NCBI GenBank assembly: GCA_012729605.1
Contig: JAAYCV010000018.1
Location: 1 to 44,591 of the forward strand
Reading direction: 5' to 3'
Source of the DNA: Ramlibacter sp.
GTDB lineage: Bacteria; Pseudomonadota; Gammaproteobacteria; Burkholderiales; Burkholderiaceae_C
Length of the DNA: 44,591 nt
A model generated the notes under the pieces. It was given only the letters and a program-made list of their open reading frames with translations. It was not told the DNA's origin and ran no database searches. The translations under genes were made by a program, and so were the position numbers. The first letter of the stretch is position 1. Every line of letters begins with the position of its first letter. Below are positions 1 through 7,499 of this stretch, piece by piece.

Positions 1-97
1 CCGCGCGGATGTGCAGCGAGGTGGGGTGTACCGCGTCAAACCAGCCAGACCCGTGTGGGGCGGGGTAACGCTTGAAAACCGAGTCGAGTTCTATCAT
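1..97 (-). CDS. metN: ABC transporter ATP-binding protein, MetN-like (partial, N-terminus)
   Basis: Reading the minus strand from the ATG at 97 gives an open frame to the window edge whose product begins MIELDSVFKRYPAPHG and continues with GWFDAVHPTSLHIRA. This is the start expected of a MetN-type ATPase: first beta strand, KRY, then an A-loop region and the strand preceding the Walker A motif, which lies outside the window. MetN drives D/L-methionine import with MetI and MetQ, but no partner is visible. Upstream on the minus strand there is a TAGAAT box (140-145) and a short GC-rich hairpin (GCCGC/GCGGC, about 108-122). The ABC ATPase assignment is fairly safe; the methionine substrate is inferred from N-terminal similarity only. 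Confidence 0.62.
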   Translation of the reverse strand, partial: MIELDSVFKRYPAPHGSGWFDAVHPTSLHIRA

Positions 98-188
98 CTG
101 TCTGTGCCGCGGGTAGCGGCCTCCCTGTCAAGGAGGACGATTCTAGCAAATCAATGGCTTTATATGCCATTTAAATCATATAAAGATA

Positions 189-216
189 TTGTTTGAATAT
201 GAATTTGGAATATAAG
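189..216 (+). promoter_or_regulatory. Candidate sigma-70 promoter for the secreted repeat protein
   Basis: TTGTTT (189-194) and TATAAG (211-216) are separated by 16 bp, inside a strikingly AT-rich block (about 140-220) in an otherwise GC-rich region. It faces the gene starting at 380 and would give a leader of roughly 155 nt. The 98-379 interval holds no other gene I can support. Confidence 0.45.
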
Positions 217-379
217 GGATTTCCCCTGTGCGTTGCGCGGACGCTGGCATGTCCTGTTACCACTTGGCAGCCGCAAGCCGGAACTTTGCGCCTGCTGGCC
301 ACATCCATCAGGGAGCCATTCCGGCTTTCCGGGCCGCCTGCTGCAGGCCGACGCCCGTGATCCCAACCAGGAGATTCCC

Positions 380-826
380 ATGTCGATTGCAAGCCGTTTC
401 GTTCCCCTGGCCGTGCTGGCCACCACCCTGCTGGCGACCACCGGCGTTGCCCATGCCGATGACCGCATCTGTCGCGGCACCATCAGCAACCAGACCATTG
501 ACGGCGATATCAAGGTGCCGCGCGGTGCCAGCTGCGTGGTGTCCAACAGCCGCATCGACGGCAACATCCAGTCCCAGGGTGCGGCCTCGGTGACGGTGCG
601 CAACAGCACGATCGACGGCAATATCCAGCTCGACAAGGGCCGCCGCATCAGCCTGCGCGGCAATCGGGTCGATGGCGACATCCAGCTGATGGGCAACCGT
701 GGCAGCATCGCGGTGCAGGGCAACCGCGTGGATGGCAACCTGCAGTGCAAGGGCAACAGCCAGCGCCCGACCGGTGGCAACAACCGTGTTGACGGCAACA
801 AGGAAGACCAGTGCGCGCGCCTGTAA
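380..826 (+). CDS. Secreted DG-repeat (beta-solenoid-like) protein of unknown function
   Basis: Predicted product of 148 residues. The start at 380 is chosen because AGGAGATTCCC precedes the ATG and a signal peptide follows directly: positive N-terminus, hydrophobic core (residues 8-24) and cleavage after A-H-A (24-26). The mature part is six tandem units centred on [IV]-D-G-[ND], with aspartates at 41, 60, 79, 98, 118 and 138, so the spacing is 19, 19, 19, 20 and 20 residues. Each unit has a second short hydrophobic strand (CVV, VTV, ISL, IAV), as in a right-handed beta-helix. Four cysteines (31, 52, 123, 145) lie near the two ends and could form capping disulfides. It is likely periplasmic or secreted. 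I do not recognise the family; a bactofilin-like or pectate-lyase-like fold is only an analogy. It stands alone, with its own candidate promoter and terminator. Confidence 0.8.
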   Translation: MSIASRFVPLAVLATTLLATTGVAHADDRICRGTISNQTIDGDIKVPRGASCVVSNSRIDGNIQSQGAASVTVRNSTIDGNIQLDKGRRISLRGNRVDGDIQLMGNRGSIAVQGNRVDGNLQCKGNSQRPTGGNNRVDGNKEDQCARL

Positions 827-849
827 GTCGGTAGCGCTGATCGTCTCCC

Positions 850-881
850 AGGGCTCCCTGCTCCGGCGGGAGCCCTTGTCA
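850..881 (+). terminator. Rho-independent terminator
   Basis: AGGGCTCCC (850-858) pairs perfectly with GGGAGCCCT (868-876) around a 9-nt loop and is followed by a short T/G tract. It lies 24 nt after the stop of the secreted repeat protein. The T-tract is weak. Confidence 0.6.
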
Positions 882-944
882 TGTGGGGTCAGGCAATATC
901 TGTCATGATGCCCCCTGATTCCCGTTAGATCCCAGGAGATTTTC

Positions 945-2051
945 ATGCCCCAGTTGTTCGATGCCTACACGCTGTCTGGCCTGCCGCTGCGCAACCGTAT
1001 CGTCATGGCCCCGATGACCCGTGCGCGCAACCCGGATGCCGTGCCGAATGACCTGACCGCGCTCTATTACCGCCAGCGCGCCAGTGCCGGCCTGATCGTG
1101 AGCGAAGGCGTGCCGGTATCGGAAATGGCCAATGGCAACCTGTACGTGCCGGGCCTGTACACGCCCGAACAGCAGGAGGGCTGGAGCCATGTCACGCAAG
1201 CCGTGCATGAGGAGGGCGGCGCCATCTTCGCCCAGCTCTGGCATGTGGGCCGCGCCTCGCACCAGAACCTGCTGCACGGCCGCAAGCCGCACAGCTCCAC
1301 CGCCCGCACGGCCGACACCAAGGTGTTTGCCTATGACCTGAATGGCAAGCCCGGTTTTGTGCAGGCCACCGAGCCGCATGCGATGACGACCGACGAGGTG
1401 CGCGAGACCGCCTTCGATTTCGGCAAGGCCGCTGGCCGCGCTATCCGCGCCGGTTTTGACGGCGTGGAAATCCACGGCGCCAACGGCTATCTGCTGGAGC
1501 AGTTCATGAACCCGCTGGTGAATGACCGCACCGACCAGTACGGCGCCCAGACCATGGACGATCGCCTGCGCTTCGTGCTGGAAGTGGTGGACAACGTGGT
1601 GGCTGCCACGGCACCGGGCAAGGTCGGCGTGCGCCTGTCACCCTGGGGCCGCTTCAATGACATGCCCGATTACGCCCAGCTCGAGGAGACTTACCTGCAG
1701 CTGATCCGCAAGCTGGACGAGCGCGAGCTGGCCTATGTGCACCTGATGGACCAAAGCAATGGCCAGGGCCGTCCCGATGCCGAGGGCCAGAACGAAGCCT
1801 TTCTGCGCAAGGTGCGCGAGGCCTTCCCGCGCGGCGCCATCATCGTGGCTGGTGCCATGACGCTGGAGGTGGGCAACCATTTGTTGCAGCAGGGGCTGGT
1901 CGATTTGGTAGGCTTTGGTCAGCCCTTCATCCCCAACCCGGATCTGGTGCAGCGCCTGCAGCATGGCTGGCCGCTGGAGCAGCCGGATCGCCGCACCTAT
2001 TACGGTGGCGGCCGCGAAGGCTATACCGATTACCCCAATTACCAGGGCTGA
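945..2051 (+). CDS. nemA: Old yellow enzyme family alkene reductase (NemA-like)
   Basis: A 368-residue FMN-dependent TIM-barrel oxidoreductase, full length for the family. It starts PQLFDAYTLSGLPLRNRIVM and has the FMN-binding MAPMTRAR segment at the first strand. H177-G-A-N180, in HGANGYLLEQF, is the His/Asn pair that holds the carbonyl or nitro oxygen of the substrate, followed by the family hallmark NDRTDQYG. Members reduce activated C=C bonds, N-ethylmaleimide, nitrate esters or nitroaromatics with NADPH in the cytosol; the real substrate here cannot be told. CAGGAGATTTTC supports the ATG at 945. No TetR-type NemR regulator is adjacent. The next gene begins 40 bp downstream on the same strand and could be co-transcribed. 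Confidence 0.9.
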   Translation: MPQLFDAYTLSGLPLRNRIVMAPMTRARNPDAVPNDLTALYYRQRASAGLIVSEGVPVSEMANGNLYVPGLYTPEQQEGWSHVTQAVHEEGGAIFAQLWHVGRASHQNLLHGRKPHSSTARTADTKVFAYDLNGKPGFVQATEPHAMTTDEVRETAFDFGKAAGRAIRAGFDGVEIHGANGYLLEQFMNPLVNDRTDQYGAQTMDDRLRFVLEVVDNVVAATAPGKVGVRLSPWGRFNDMPDYAQLEETYLQLIRKLDERELAYVHLMDQSNGQGRPDAEGQNEAFLRKVREAFPRGAIIVAGAMTLEVGNHLLQQGLVDLVGFGQPFIPNPDLVQRLQHGWPLEQPDRRTYYGGGREGYTDYPNYQG

Positions 2052-2091
2052 CCCCGTGGCGGCTCCGGTAGTGTCCTGACGGAGATCGCCC

Positions 2092-3222
2092 ATGCCACAT
2101 CATCTGACTCCCTGGCGTTCCGCCGCACTGGCGGCGGCGCTGCTGGCTAGCAGCCCGCAGTTGCTGGCGCAAGCGGCTACTGGCCAGACCATTGCCAGTG
2201 GCCTGGAACGTCCCTGGGCGGTAGCCTTTCTGCCTGGTGGCCGATTCCTGGTGACGGAAAAACCCGGCCGGCTGCGCGTGATCGAGCCCGATGGCCGCAT
2301 CGGAGCGCCAGTGACCGGCGTGCCGCGCGTGGTCGATGCCGGCCAGGGCGGCCTGCTGGACGTCATCACCGACAGCGGCTTTGCCAGCAACCGCACGCTG
2401 TACTTCTGCTTTTCCGAAGCCGGTGACAATGGTGGCAACAGCACCGCGCTGGCGCGTGCACGCCTGTCGGCCGACAACCGCAGCCTGCAGGACGTGAAGG
2501 TGATCTTCAGTCAAAAGCCCAAGGTGCGCAGCAGCCTGCATTTCGGCTGCCGCATTGTCGAGCGCACGGTGGCTGGCAAGCCCGACGGCACGCTGTTCCT
2601 GACGCTGGGTGATCGCTACAGCCAGCGCCATGATGCGCAGCGGCTGGGCAACCACCACGGCAAGGTGGTTCGCGTGGGCAAGGATGGCTCGGTGCCGCGT
2701 GACAATCCCTTCTTTGGCCGGCGCGATGCCTTGCCCGAAATCTGGAGCTATGGCCACCGCAACCCGCAGGGCGCCACGCTGGCACCCGATGGCACGTACT
2801 GGATCCACGAGCATGGCGCGCAGGGCGGCGACGAGATCAACCTGCCCAGGCCGGGCAAGAACTACGGCTGGCCGGAAACCAGCAAGGGTGTCGATTACGG
2901 TGGCGGCCCGATCGGCACCGGCAAGCCCAGCCTGCCCGGCGTTGAAGAGCCGCTGCACTTCTGGGATCCGTCCATCGCTCCATCCGGCATGGCTTTTGTC
3001 ACCAGCGAGCGCTATCCGGGCTGGAAGGGCAACCTGATGGTGGGCGCCCTCAAGTTCCAGTATCTGGCTCGGCTGGAGCTGAAGAACGGCAAGGTGGTGG
3101 CCGAGCACAAGCTGCTCGACAAGGTCGGCCACCGTATCCGCGACGTGAAGCAGGGACCGGACGGCTGGCTCTACGTGGTCACCGACAACCCGGACGGCAA
3201 GCTGATCCGCGTACGGCAGTAA
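2092..3222 (+). CDS. PQQ-dependent sugar dehydrogenase family protein (YliI/Asd-like)
   Basis: A 376-residue exported beta-propeller. Residues 1-28 form a signal peptide ending S-P-Q-L-L-A-Q-A. The mature part has the soluble aldose/glucose dehydrogenase pattern: LERPWAVAFLPGGRFLVTEK at blade one, QGGLLDV, the histidine-bearing LHFGCR (H150), TLGDR, GHRNPQG, and HEHGAQGGDEIN followed by KNYGWP. These are PQQ- and calcium-site segments in E. coli YliI and related enzymes. It would oxidise aldoses in the periplasm using PQQ, but no PQQ synthesis genes are in view, so the cofactor may be scavenged or the protein may do something else. GGAGATCGCC supports the start. A terminator follows at once. 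Confidence 0.87.
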   Translation: MPHHLTPWRSAALAAALLASSPQLLAQAATGQTIASGLERPWAVAFLPGGRFLVTEKPGRLRVIEPDGRIGAPVTGVPRVVDAGQGGLLDVITDSGFASNRTLYFCFSEAGDNGGNSTALARARLSADNRSLQDVKVIFSQKPKVRSSLHFGCRIVERTVAGKPDGTLFLTLGDRYSQRHDAQRLGNHHGKVVRVGKDGSVPRDNPFFGRRDALPEIWSYGHRNPQGATLAPDGTYWIHEHGAQGGDEINLPRPGKNYGWPETSKGVDYGGGPIGTGKPSLPGVEEPLHFWDPSIAPSGMAFVTSERYPGWKGNLMVGALKFQYLARLELKNGKVVAEHKLLDKVGHRIRDVKQGPDGWLYVVTDNPDGKLIRVRQ

Positions 3223-3241
3223 AACCCGGCTTCTGCATGCA

Positions 3242-3268
3242 AAAGGCGCCCATCAGGCGCCTTTGGTC
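3242..3268. terminator. Bidirectional terminator between convergent genes
   Basis: AAAGGCGCC (3242-3250) pairs with GGCGCCTTT (3256-3264) around the CATCA loop, with A-rich and T-rich flanks on the two sides. It separates the YliI-like gene (plus) from cnoX (minus) and can serve both. Confidence 0.8.
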
Positions 3269-3283
3269 ATCGGATAGGGGCGA

Positions 3284-4180
3284 TCAGCTCAGGATCACGC
3301 TGCTCAGGCGACGGCGGTAGGTGGCCACGGTCGGGTCTTCGGGCGGGATCTGGCCTTCGGCCACGGCCACGGCCGGCGGTTCGATGATGTCCAGGATGGC
3401 GATATAGCTCTTGCGCGCCTGGCCGTCGTTCCAGGTCTTGTCGCGCATCAGGATCTCGAGCAGTTCATCCATGGCATCGGTCCACTGCTGGCTGGCCATC
3501 AGGCGCTGGGCACGCGCGAAGCGGGCGTCAAAATCACGCTTGTTGGCGGCGATGCGGGCATCCAGCGCGGCCAGATCTTCGCCGCTCTCGCTGGCGTCCA
3601 GCGCATCCATCCATTGCTGCAGGCTGCCCAGGCGCTGCACGCTGGCCGCCTTGGCAATCACCGGGGCAAAGGCGACCTTGGCATCGTCCAGGCGATCCAG
3701 CTGCAGCAGCAGCTTGATGTAGTCGAAGCGCGCATCGTCATTCGCCGGGTCGGTGGCGACGGCGTGCTGCAGCTTTTCCAGGGCGGTATCGGTATCGCCG
3801 GCCTGCAGCGCAGCCTGGGCTTCGTCTTCTTCCTGCTGGGCCGCGACTTCTTCCGGGGCCGGCAGGTGCTTGTCGAGCAGGGCGCGGATCTGGCCTTCGG
3901 GCTGGGCGCCGGCAAAGCCGTCGACCGGCTGGCCGTTGACCATCAGGATCACCGTGGGCACGCTGCGCACGCCAAACATGCCGGCAATCTGCTGCTCGTC
4001 ATCGACGTTGATCTTGGCCAGGGTGAAGCGGCCGGCGTAATCGGTCTCCAGCTTTTCCAGCACCGGCATCAGCTGCTTGCAAGGGCCACACCAGGGTGCC
4101 CAGAAATCGATCAGCACGGGGGTGGTTTGCGAGGCGACGATGACGTCGGATTCAAAGTTTTCGGTGGTGATATCGATCAT
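3284..4180 (-). CDS. cnoX: Thioredoxin-TPR co-chaperone CnoX (YbbN)
   Basis: A 298-residue cytosolic protein. Residues 1-108 are a thioredoxin domain with the redox motif W30-C31-G-P-C34 and the cis-proline in RSVPT. From about 115 onward come TPR helices rich in Ala and Leu, matching the chaperedoxin architecture. CnoX holds proteins damaged by hypochlorous acid or other oxidants and passes them to DnaK and GroEL. E. coli CnoX has SQHC instead of CGPC and lacks reductase activity, so this copy may also catalyse thiol-disulfide exchange, as reported for some other bacterial members (inference). It is transcribed alone, divergent from purE, with 205 bp between the start codons. Confidence 0.92.
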   Translation of the reverse strand: MIDITTENFESDVIVASQTTPVLIDFWAPWCGPCKQLMPVLEKLETDYAGRFTLAKINVDDEQQIAGMFGVRSVPTVILMVNGQPVDGFAGAQPEGQIRALLDKHLPAPEEVAAQQEEDEAQAALQAGDTDTALEKLQHAVATDPANDDARFDYIKLLLQLDRLDDAKVAFAPVIAKAASVQRLGSLQQWMDALDASESGEDLAALDARIAANKRDFDARFARAQRLMASQQWTDAMDELLEILMRDKTWNDGQARKSYIAILDIIEPPAVAVAEGQIPPEDPTVATYRRRLSSVILS

Positions 4181-4208
4181 GGTGTGGCGAAAGGGCTGGG
4201 GAGGGGGC

Positions 4209-4238
4209 TTGGCTGGACAGGGTGCCCAACCTTACAAT
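4209..4238 (+). promoter_or_regulatory. Candidate purE promoter
   Basis: TTGGCT (4209-4214) and TACAAT (4233-4238) are 18 bp apart. Transcription would start near 4245 and leave a leader of about 140 nt before purE. ACAAT-type -10 boxes recur before several genes in this window. Confidence 0.5.
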
Positions 4239-4309
4239 AGAGGGATTGTGGCCTATTGCAGGCACGTTTTATTCATGTGGGATGTGTGGCCGGTATTTCA
4301 AGCCGTGCC

Positions 4310-4340
4310 AGCCGGTGGTCGTCAGGGCAACCGGCTTTTC
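4310..4340 (+). promoter_or_regulatory. Hairpin with U-rich tail in the purE leader (possible attenuator)
   Basis: AGCCGGT (4310-4316) pairs with ACCGGCT (4330-4336) around a 13-nt loop and is followed by TTTCGTGTTT. The hairpin lies inside the predicted purE leader, about 50 nt before the start codon, so it resembles an intrinsic terminator placed upstream of the operon. I do not recognise a known purine-sensing aptamer before it. Confidence 0.4.
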
Positions 4341-4385
4341 GTGTTTCTGCACATCCGCAACCATCCAGACAACAGGAGTCAGCCA

Positions 4386-4895
4386 ATGAGCCAGGTGCAA
4401 GTAGGCGTCATCATGGGATCCAATTCCGACTGGGACACCATGCAGCATGCCGTCGAGATCCTGCAGGGATTCGGCGTTGCTTTTGAAGCGCGCGTGGTAT
4501 CCGCCCACCGCATGCCCGATGACATGTTTGCCTATGCCGAAACGGCTGCCGAACGCGGCCTGCAGGCCATCATCGCCGGTGCCGGCGGTGCGGCGCACCT
4601 GCCGGGCATGGTGGCTGCCAAGACGACCGTGCCGGTGCTCGGCGTGCCGGTGGCCTCGCGCCACCTGCAGGGCGTGGATTCCCTGCACAGCATCGTGCAG
4701 ATGCCCAAGGGCGTGCCGGTCGCCACCTTTGCCATCGGCCAGGCCGGTGCTGCCAACGCCGCGCTGTTTGCCGTGGCGCTGCTGGCGAATCACGATCCGG
4801 CGCTGCGCCAGAAGCTGGATGATTTCCGCCAGCGCCAGACCGAAGCCGCACGCGCCATGGCGCTGCCGGTCAACCAGCAGAAAGGCACGGTCTGA
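4386..4895 (+). CDS. purE: N5-carboxyaminoimidazole ribonucleotide mutase PurE
   Basis: A 169-residue class I PurE, converting N5-CAIR to CAIR in de novo purine synthesis. Visible family signatures are [13 protein letters not shown] at residues 7-19 (the phosphate-binding SNSD loop), the SAHRMPD motif carrying the catalytic histidine, and [12 protein letters not shown], which shapes the active site. The ATG at 4386 is preceded by ACAGGAGTCAGCCA and fits the family's usual start. In-frame codons upstream are open but lie in the leader. The stop overlaps the start of purK (TGATG), so the two genes are translationally coupled. The purC gene that often precedes purE in related genomes is not adjacent here. 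Confidence 0.95.
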   Translation: MSQVQVGVIMGSNSDWDTMQHAVEILQGFGVAFEARVVSAHRMPDDMFAYAETAAERGLQAIIAGAGGAAHLPGMVAAKTTVPVLGVPVASRHLQGVDSLHSIVQMPKGVPVATFAIGQAGAANAALFAVALLANHDPALRQKLDDFRQRQTEAARAMALPVNQQKGTV

Positions 4896-6115
4896 TGAGC
4901 GAACAGGACGCAGGCATGGTACAGACCGTGCGCGCTGACAGCGATACCGACAGCCTGCACACCACGCTGGGCGTGCTGGGTGGCGGTCAGCTGGGACGCA
5001 TGCTGGTGCACGCAGCGCAGGCCATGGGCTATGACACCGTGGTGCTGGACCCGCAGGCCGATGGCCCGGCCGGCCAGGCCAGCCAGCAGCAGGTCGTGGC
5101 GGCCTATGACGATGCCGCCGGCTGGCAGCAGCTGGCCGATGCCTGCGATGGCATCACCACCGAATTCGAGAACGTGCCGGCTGCCGCGCTGGCCTGGCTG
5201 GCCGAGCGCAAGCCGGTATCGCCGCCGGCCCATGCCGTGGCGATTGCCCAGGATCGCGTGCAGGAGAAGGAGCACTTCACGCGCTGCGGCGTGCGCTGCG
5301 CTCCGTTTGCCAGCATCGCGTCTGACGCCGAGCTGCAGGACGTGACCGACGCCATGTTTCCCGCTATCCTGAAGACGGCGCGCATGGGCTACGACGGCAA
5401 GGGCCAGTCGGTGGTGCAGGATCGTGCCGGACTGGTGCAGGCCTGGGTCGAGATGGGTCGCGTGCCTTGCGTGCTCGAGAAAAAACTCGAACTGGCACTG
5501 GAGTGCTCGGTGATCGTGGCACGTGACGTGCAGGGTCAATTGGTGCATTTCCAGCCGCAGCGCAACGTGCACCATGGCGGTATCCTCGCCACTACTTATG
5601 CCTTCCCCGGGGCCGTGCCAGAGCACCTGGCGCAGCAGCTGGTCGAGGCCACCGGCCGCATCGCCGCCGGCCTGGAATACGTGGGCGTGCTCTGTGTCGA
5701 ATACTTCATCCTGGCCGATGGCAGCTGGGTGGTGAACGAGATGGCGCCGCGCCCGCACAACAGCGGCCACTACACCATCGATGCCTGCGAGCACAGCCAG
5801 TTCGAGCTGCAGCTGCGCACCACCATGCACCTGCCACTGGTACAGCCGCGCCACCACAGCCCCTCGGTCATGCTCAACCTGCTGGGCGATGTCTGGTCCG
5901 ATGCCGCTGGTGAACAGCGCATTCCGCCCTGGGAAGAAATCCAGCGCCTGCCCGGCGTGCACCTGCACCTGTACGGCAAGCAGGACGTCAAGCGCGGCCG
6001 CAAGATGGGCCATGTCACCATCACCGCCGCCAGCGTGGACATGTTGCAGGACAAGGCAGCGCAAGTCGCGCAGATTCTGGGCCTGCCCTACGAACGCCTG
6101 CAAGTTGCCGCCTGA
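4895..6115 (+). CDS. purK: N5-carboxyaminoimidazole ribonucleotide synthase PurK
   Basis: A 406-residue ATP-grasp enzyme that makes N5-CAIR from AIR, bicarbonate and ATP, supplying the substrate of PurE encoded just upstream. It has the N-terminal LGVLGGGQLGRM nucleotide-fold motif near residue 28, the central ATP-grasp region with KTARMGYDGKGQ, and VNEMAPRPHNSGHYTIDAC near the C-terminal part of the ATP site. The N-terminus is about 20 residues longer than typical PurK. An internal ATG at 4916 would shorten it only partly, and the 1-base overlap with purE favours 4895. Confidence 0.95.
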   Translation: MSEQDAGMVQTVRADSDTDSLHTTLGVLGGGQLGRMLVHAAQAMGYDTVVLDPQADGPAGQASQQQVVAAYDDAAGWQQLADACDGITTEFENVPAAALAWLAERKPVSPPAHAVAIAQDRVQEKEHFTRCGVRCAPFASIASDAELQDVTDAMFPAILKTARMGYDGKGQSVVQDRAGLVQAWVEMGRVPCVLEKKLELALECSVIVARDVQGQLVHFQPQRNVHHGGILATTYAFPGAVPEHLAQQLVEATGRIAAGLEYVGVLCVEYFILADGSWVVNEMAPRPHNSGHYTIDACEHSQFELQLRTTMHLPLVQPRHHSPSVMLNLLGDVWSDAAGEQRIPPWEEIQRLPGVHLHLYGKQDVKRGRKMGHVTITAASVDMLQDKAAQVAQILGLPYERLQVAA

Positions 6116-6145
6116 TGGCGGCAGTTCGCAGACGATAAATACCAG

Positions 6146-7165
6146 ATGCTGCTGAAAGCTACCCCGGACATCGCCGCTGACGAGCGCCAGCAGGCGCTGC
6201 AGCAGGCCGCGCAGGTGCTGGCTGATGGCCAGCTGCTCGGCCTGCCGACCGAGACTGTCTACGGCCTGGCGGCGCGCGCCGATGACGATGCCGCCGTGGC
6301 CGCCATTTTTGCCGCCAAGCAGCGCCCAGCCAGCCACCCGCTGATCGTGCATGTGCCGGATCTGGCCAGCGCCGCAGCCTTTGTGGCGCCAGACTTTCTG
6401 GAACAGGCACCCACCCATGCCGCCAGCCTGATGCAGGCCTTCTGGCCGGGGCCGCTCACCGTGATCGTGCCGCGCCGCGATGGCATGGCGCAGGCGGCTG
6501 CCGGTGGGCAGGATTCGGTTGGCTTGCGTTGTCCTTCGCACCCGGTGGCGCATGCGGTGCTGCAGCTTGCTGCGGCACTGGGCGTCAAGGGCGTGGCTGC
6601 ACCCAGCGCCAACACCTTTGGCCGTGTCAGCCCGACCACCGCCGCCCATGTGCAGCAGGAGTTTGGCGACAGTCTGACCGTGCTTGATGGCGGTGCCTGC
6701 CAGGTTGGCATTGAATCCACCATCATCGATTGCACGCGCGGCCAGCCGGTGCTGCTGCGCCCCGGCATCATCACGCCGGAAATGGTGGAGGCGCGTACCG
6801 GCATCCGCGTGCTGCTGCCGCACGAAGCCGCCACGCGCCAGGCGGCGCCGCGCGCCTCGGGCACGCTGACGGCACACTATGCACCGCAGGCGCGGGTCGT
6901 GCTGATGCCGACAAAATTGCTGCAAGAGCGTGCAAAAGACGGTAACTTGCCGTCAGATGTCGTTATCTGGAGCCGTACGACCTTGCCGGGCATGGCGCAG
7001 CGGGTCGCCATGCCGGACGATGCCGCTGCTACCGCGCAGCAGCTGTTTGCCCAGTTGCGTGATTTTGATGCGCAGGGCGTGCGCGAGATCTGGGTCGAAG
7101 CGGTGCCGGCGCATGCCGACTGGGCTGGCGTGGCCGATCGCCTGCAGCGCGCTGCAGCGGCTTGA
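6146..7165 (+). CDS. tsaC: L-threonylcarbamoyladenylate synthase (TsaC/Sua5 type)
   Basis: A 339-residue protein with both the YrdC domain and the C-terminal Sua5 domain, so it is the long Sua5-type form rather than short TsaC. P34-T-E-T-V-Y-G-L41 and K58-Q-R60 are the ATP/threonine-site motifs, SVGLRCPSHP follows, and the linker carries the conserved H-Y-A-P motif after GTLTA. The enzyme joins threonine, bicarbonate and ATP into threonylcarbamoyl-AMP, the first step of tRNA t6A37 formation. It follows purK by 30 bp and probably belongs to the same transcript. TsaB, needed for the next step, is encoded at 9062. The downstream gene is convergent. Confidence 0.93.
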   Translation: MLLKATPDIAADERQQALQQAAQVLADGQLLGLPTETVYGLAARADDDAAVAAIFAAKQRPASHPLIVHVPDLASAAAFVAPDFLEQAPTHAASLMQAFWPGPLTVIVPRRDGMAQAAAGGQDSVGLRCPSHPVAHAVLQLAAALGVKGVAAPSANTFGRVSPTTAAHVQQEFGDSLTVLDGGACQVGIESTIIDCTRGQPVLLRPGIITPEMVEARTGIRVLLPHEAATRQAAPRASGTLTAHYAPQARVVLMPTKLLQERAKDGNLPSDVVIWSRTTLPGMAQRVAMPDDAAATAQQLFAQLRDFDAQGVREIWVEAVPAHADWAGVADRLQRAAAA

Positions 7166-7186
7166 GTTGGCCTTCTTGTAGTCAAT

Positions 7187-7215
7187 ACGCGGCAAAAGCG
7201 CGTAATTTCCTTTAT
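7187..7215. terminator. Weak hairpin between convergent genes
   Basis: ACGCG (7187-7191) can pair with CGCGT (7199-7203) around GCAAAAG, followed by AATTTCCTTTAT. The stem is short; it is listed because it fills the only gap between tsaC and the convergent SemiSWEET gene. Confidence 0.3.
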
Positions 7216-7499
7216 CTGTCTCCGAATGTCGGCGGCTTGCCGTGCCGGTAGCGGATTTTCAGGCCCAGGATCATGCTGGCCAGCAGCAGCGTGATGCTGT
7301 TGGCAATCACCATCGGCCAGGAATGCAGCCACAGGCCATAGGCCAGCCAGAGCGCCACGCCCAGCGTGAACAGGCTGTACATGCCAAGCGAGATACCGGC
7401 GACGTCGCGCGTGCGCCAGCTGTGCAATGCCTGCGGCACAAAGCTGATGGTGGTCAGGGTGGCGGCCGCATAACCGGCCAGCGTGCCGAGATCGGCCAT
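7212..7499 (-). CDS. SemiSWEET-type PQ-loop sugar transporter
   Basis: A 95-residue membrane protein with three hydrophobic helices (about residues 5-25, 38-58 and 62-82). The first helix carries the family's P22-Q23 hinge in TISFVPQ, and IRYRHGK at the C-terminal end is charged. SemiSWEETs dimerise into a six-helix pore for sugar uniport across the inner membrane; the substrate here is unknown. The ATG at 7499 overlaps the stop of dacB (TGATG), so the pair is coupled. A longer frame upstream exists but would lie inside dacB and lacks the family's typical start. Confidence 0.85.
   Translation of the reverse strand: MADLGTLAGYAAATLTTISFVPQALHSWRTRDVAGISLGMYSLFTLGVALWLAYGLWLHSWPMVIANSITLLLASMILGLKIRYRHGKPPTFGDR

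Noticed and set aside
128-148. tRNA-like anticodon arm (CCTCC-CTGTCAA-GGAGG)
   Set aside because: No acceptor stem, D arm or T arm (GTTCGA) is found at the required distances.
11-196. 61-codon open frame on the plus strand at the left edge
   Set aside because: It is antisense to the MetN-like start and has no ribosome-binding site or similarity.
4790-6925. Very long open frame (711 codons) on the minus strand
   Set aside because: It is antisense to purK and tsaC, both of which have clear family motifs; the translation has no recognisable domain and has the His/Arg/Gly-rich look of shadow frames in GC-rich DNA.
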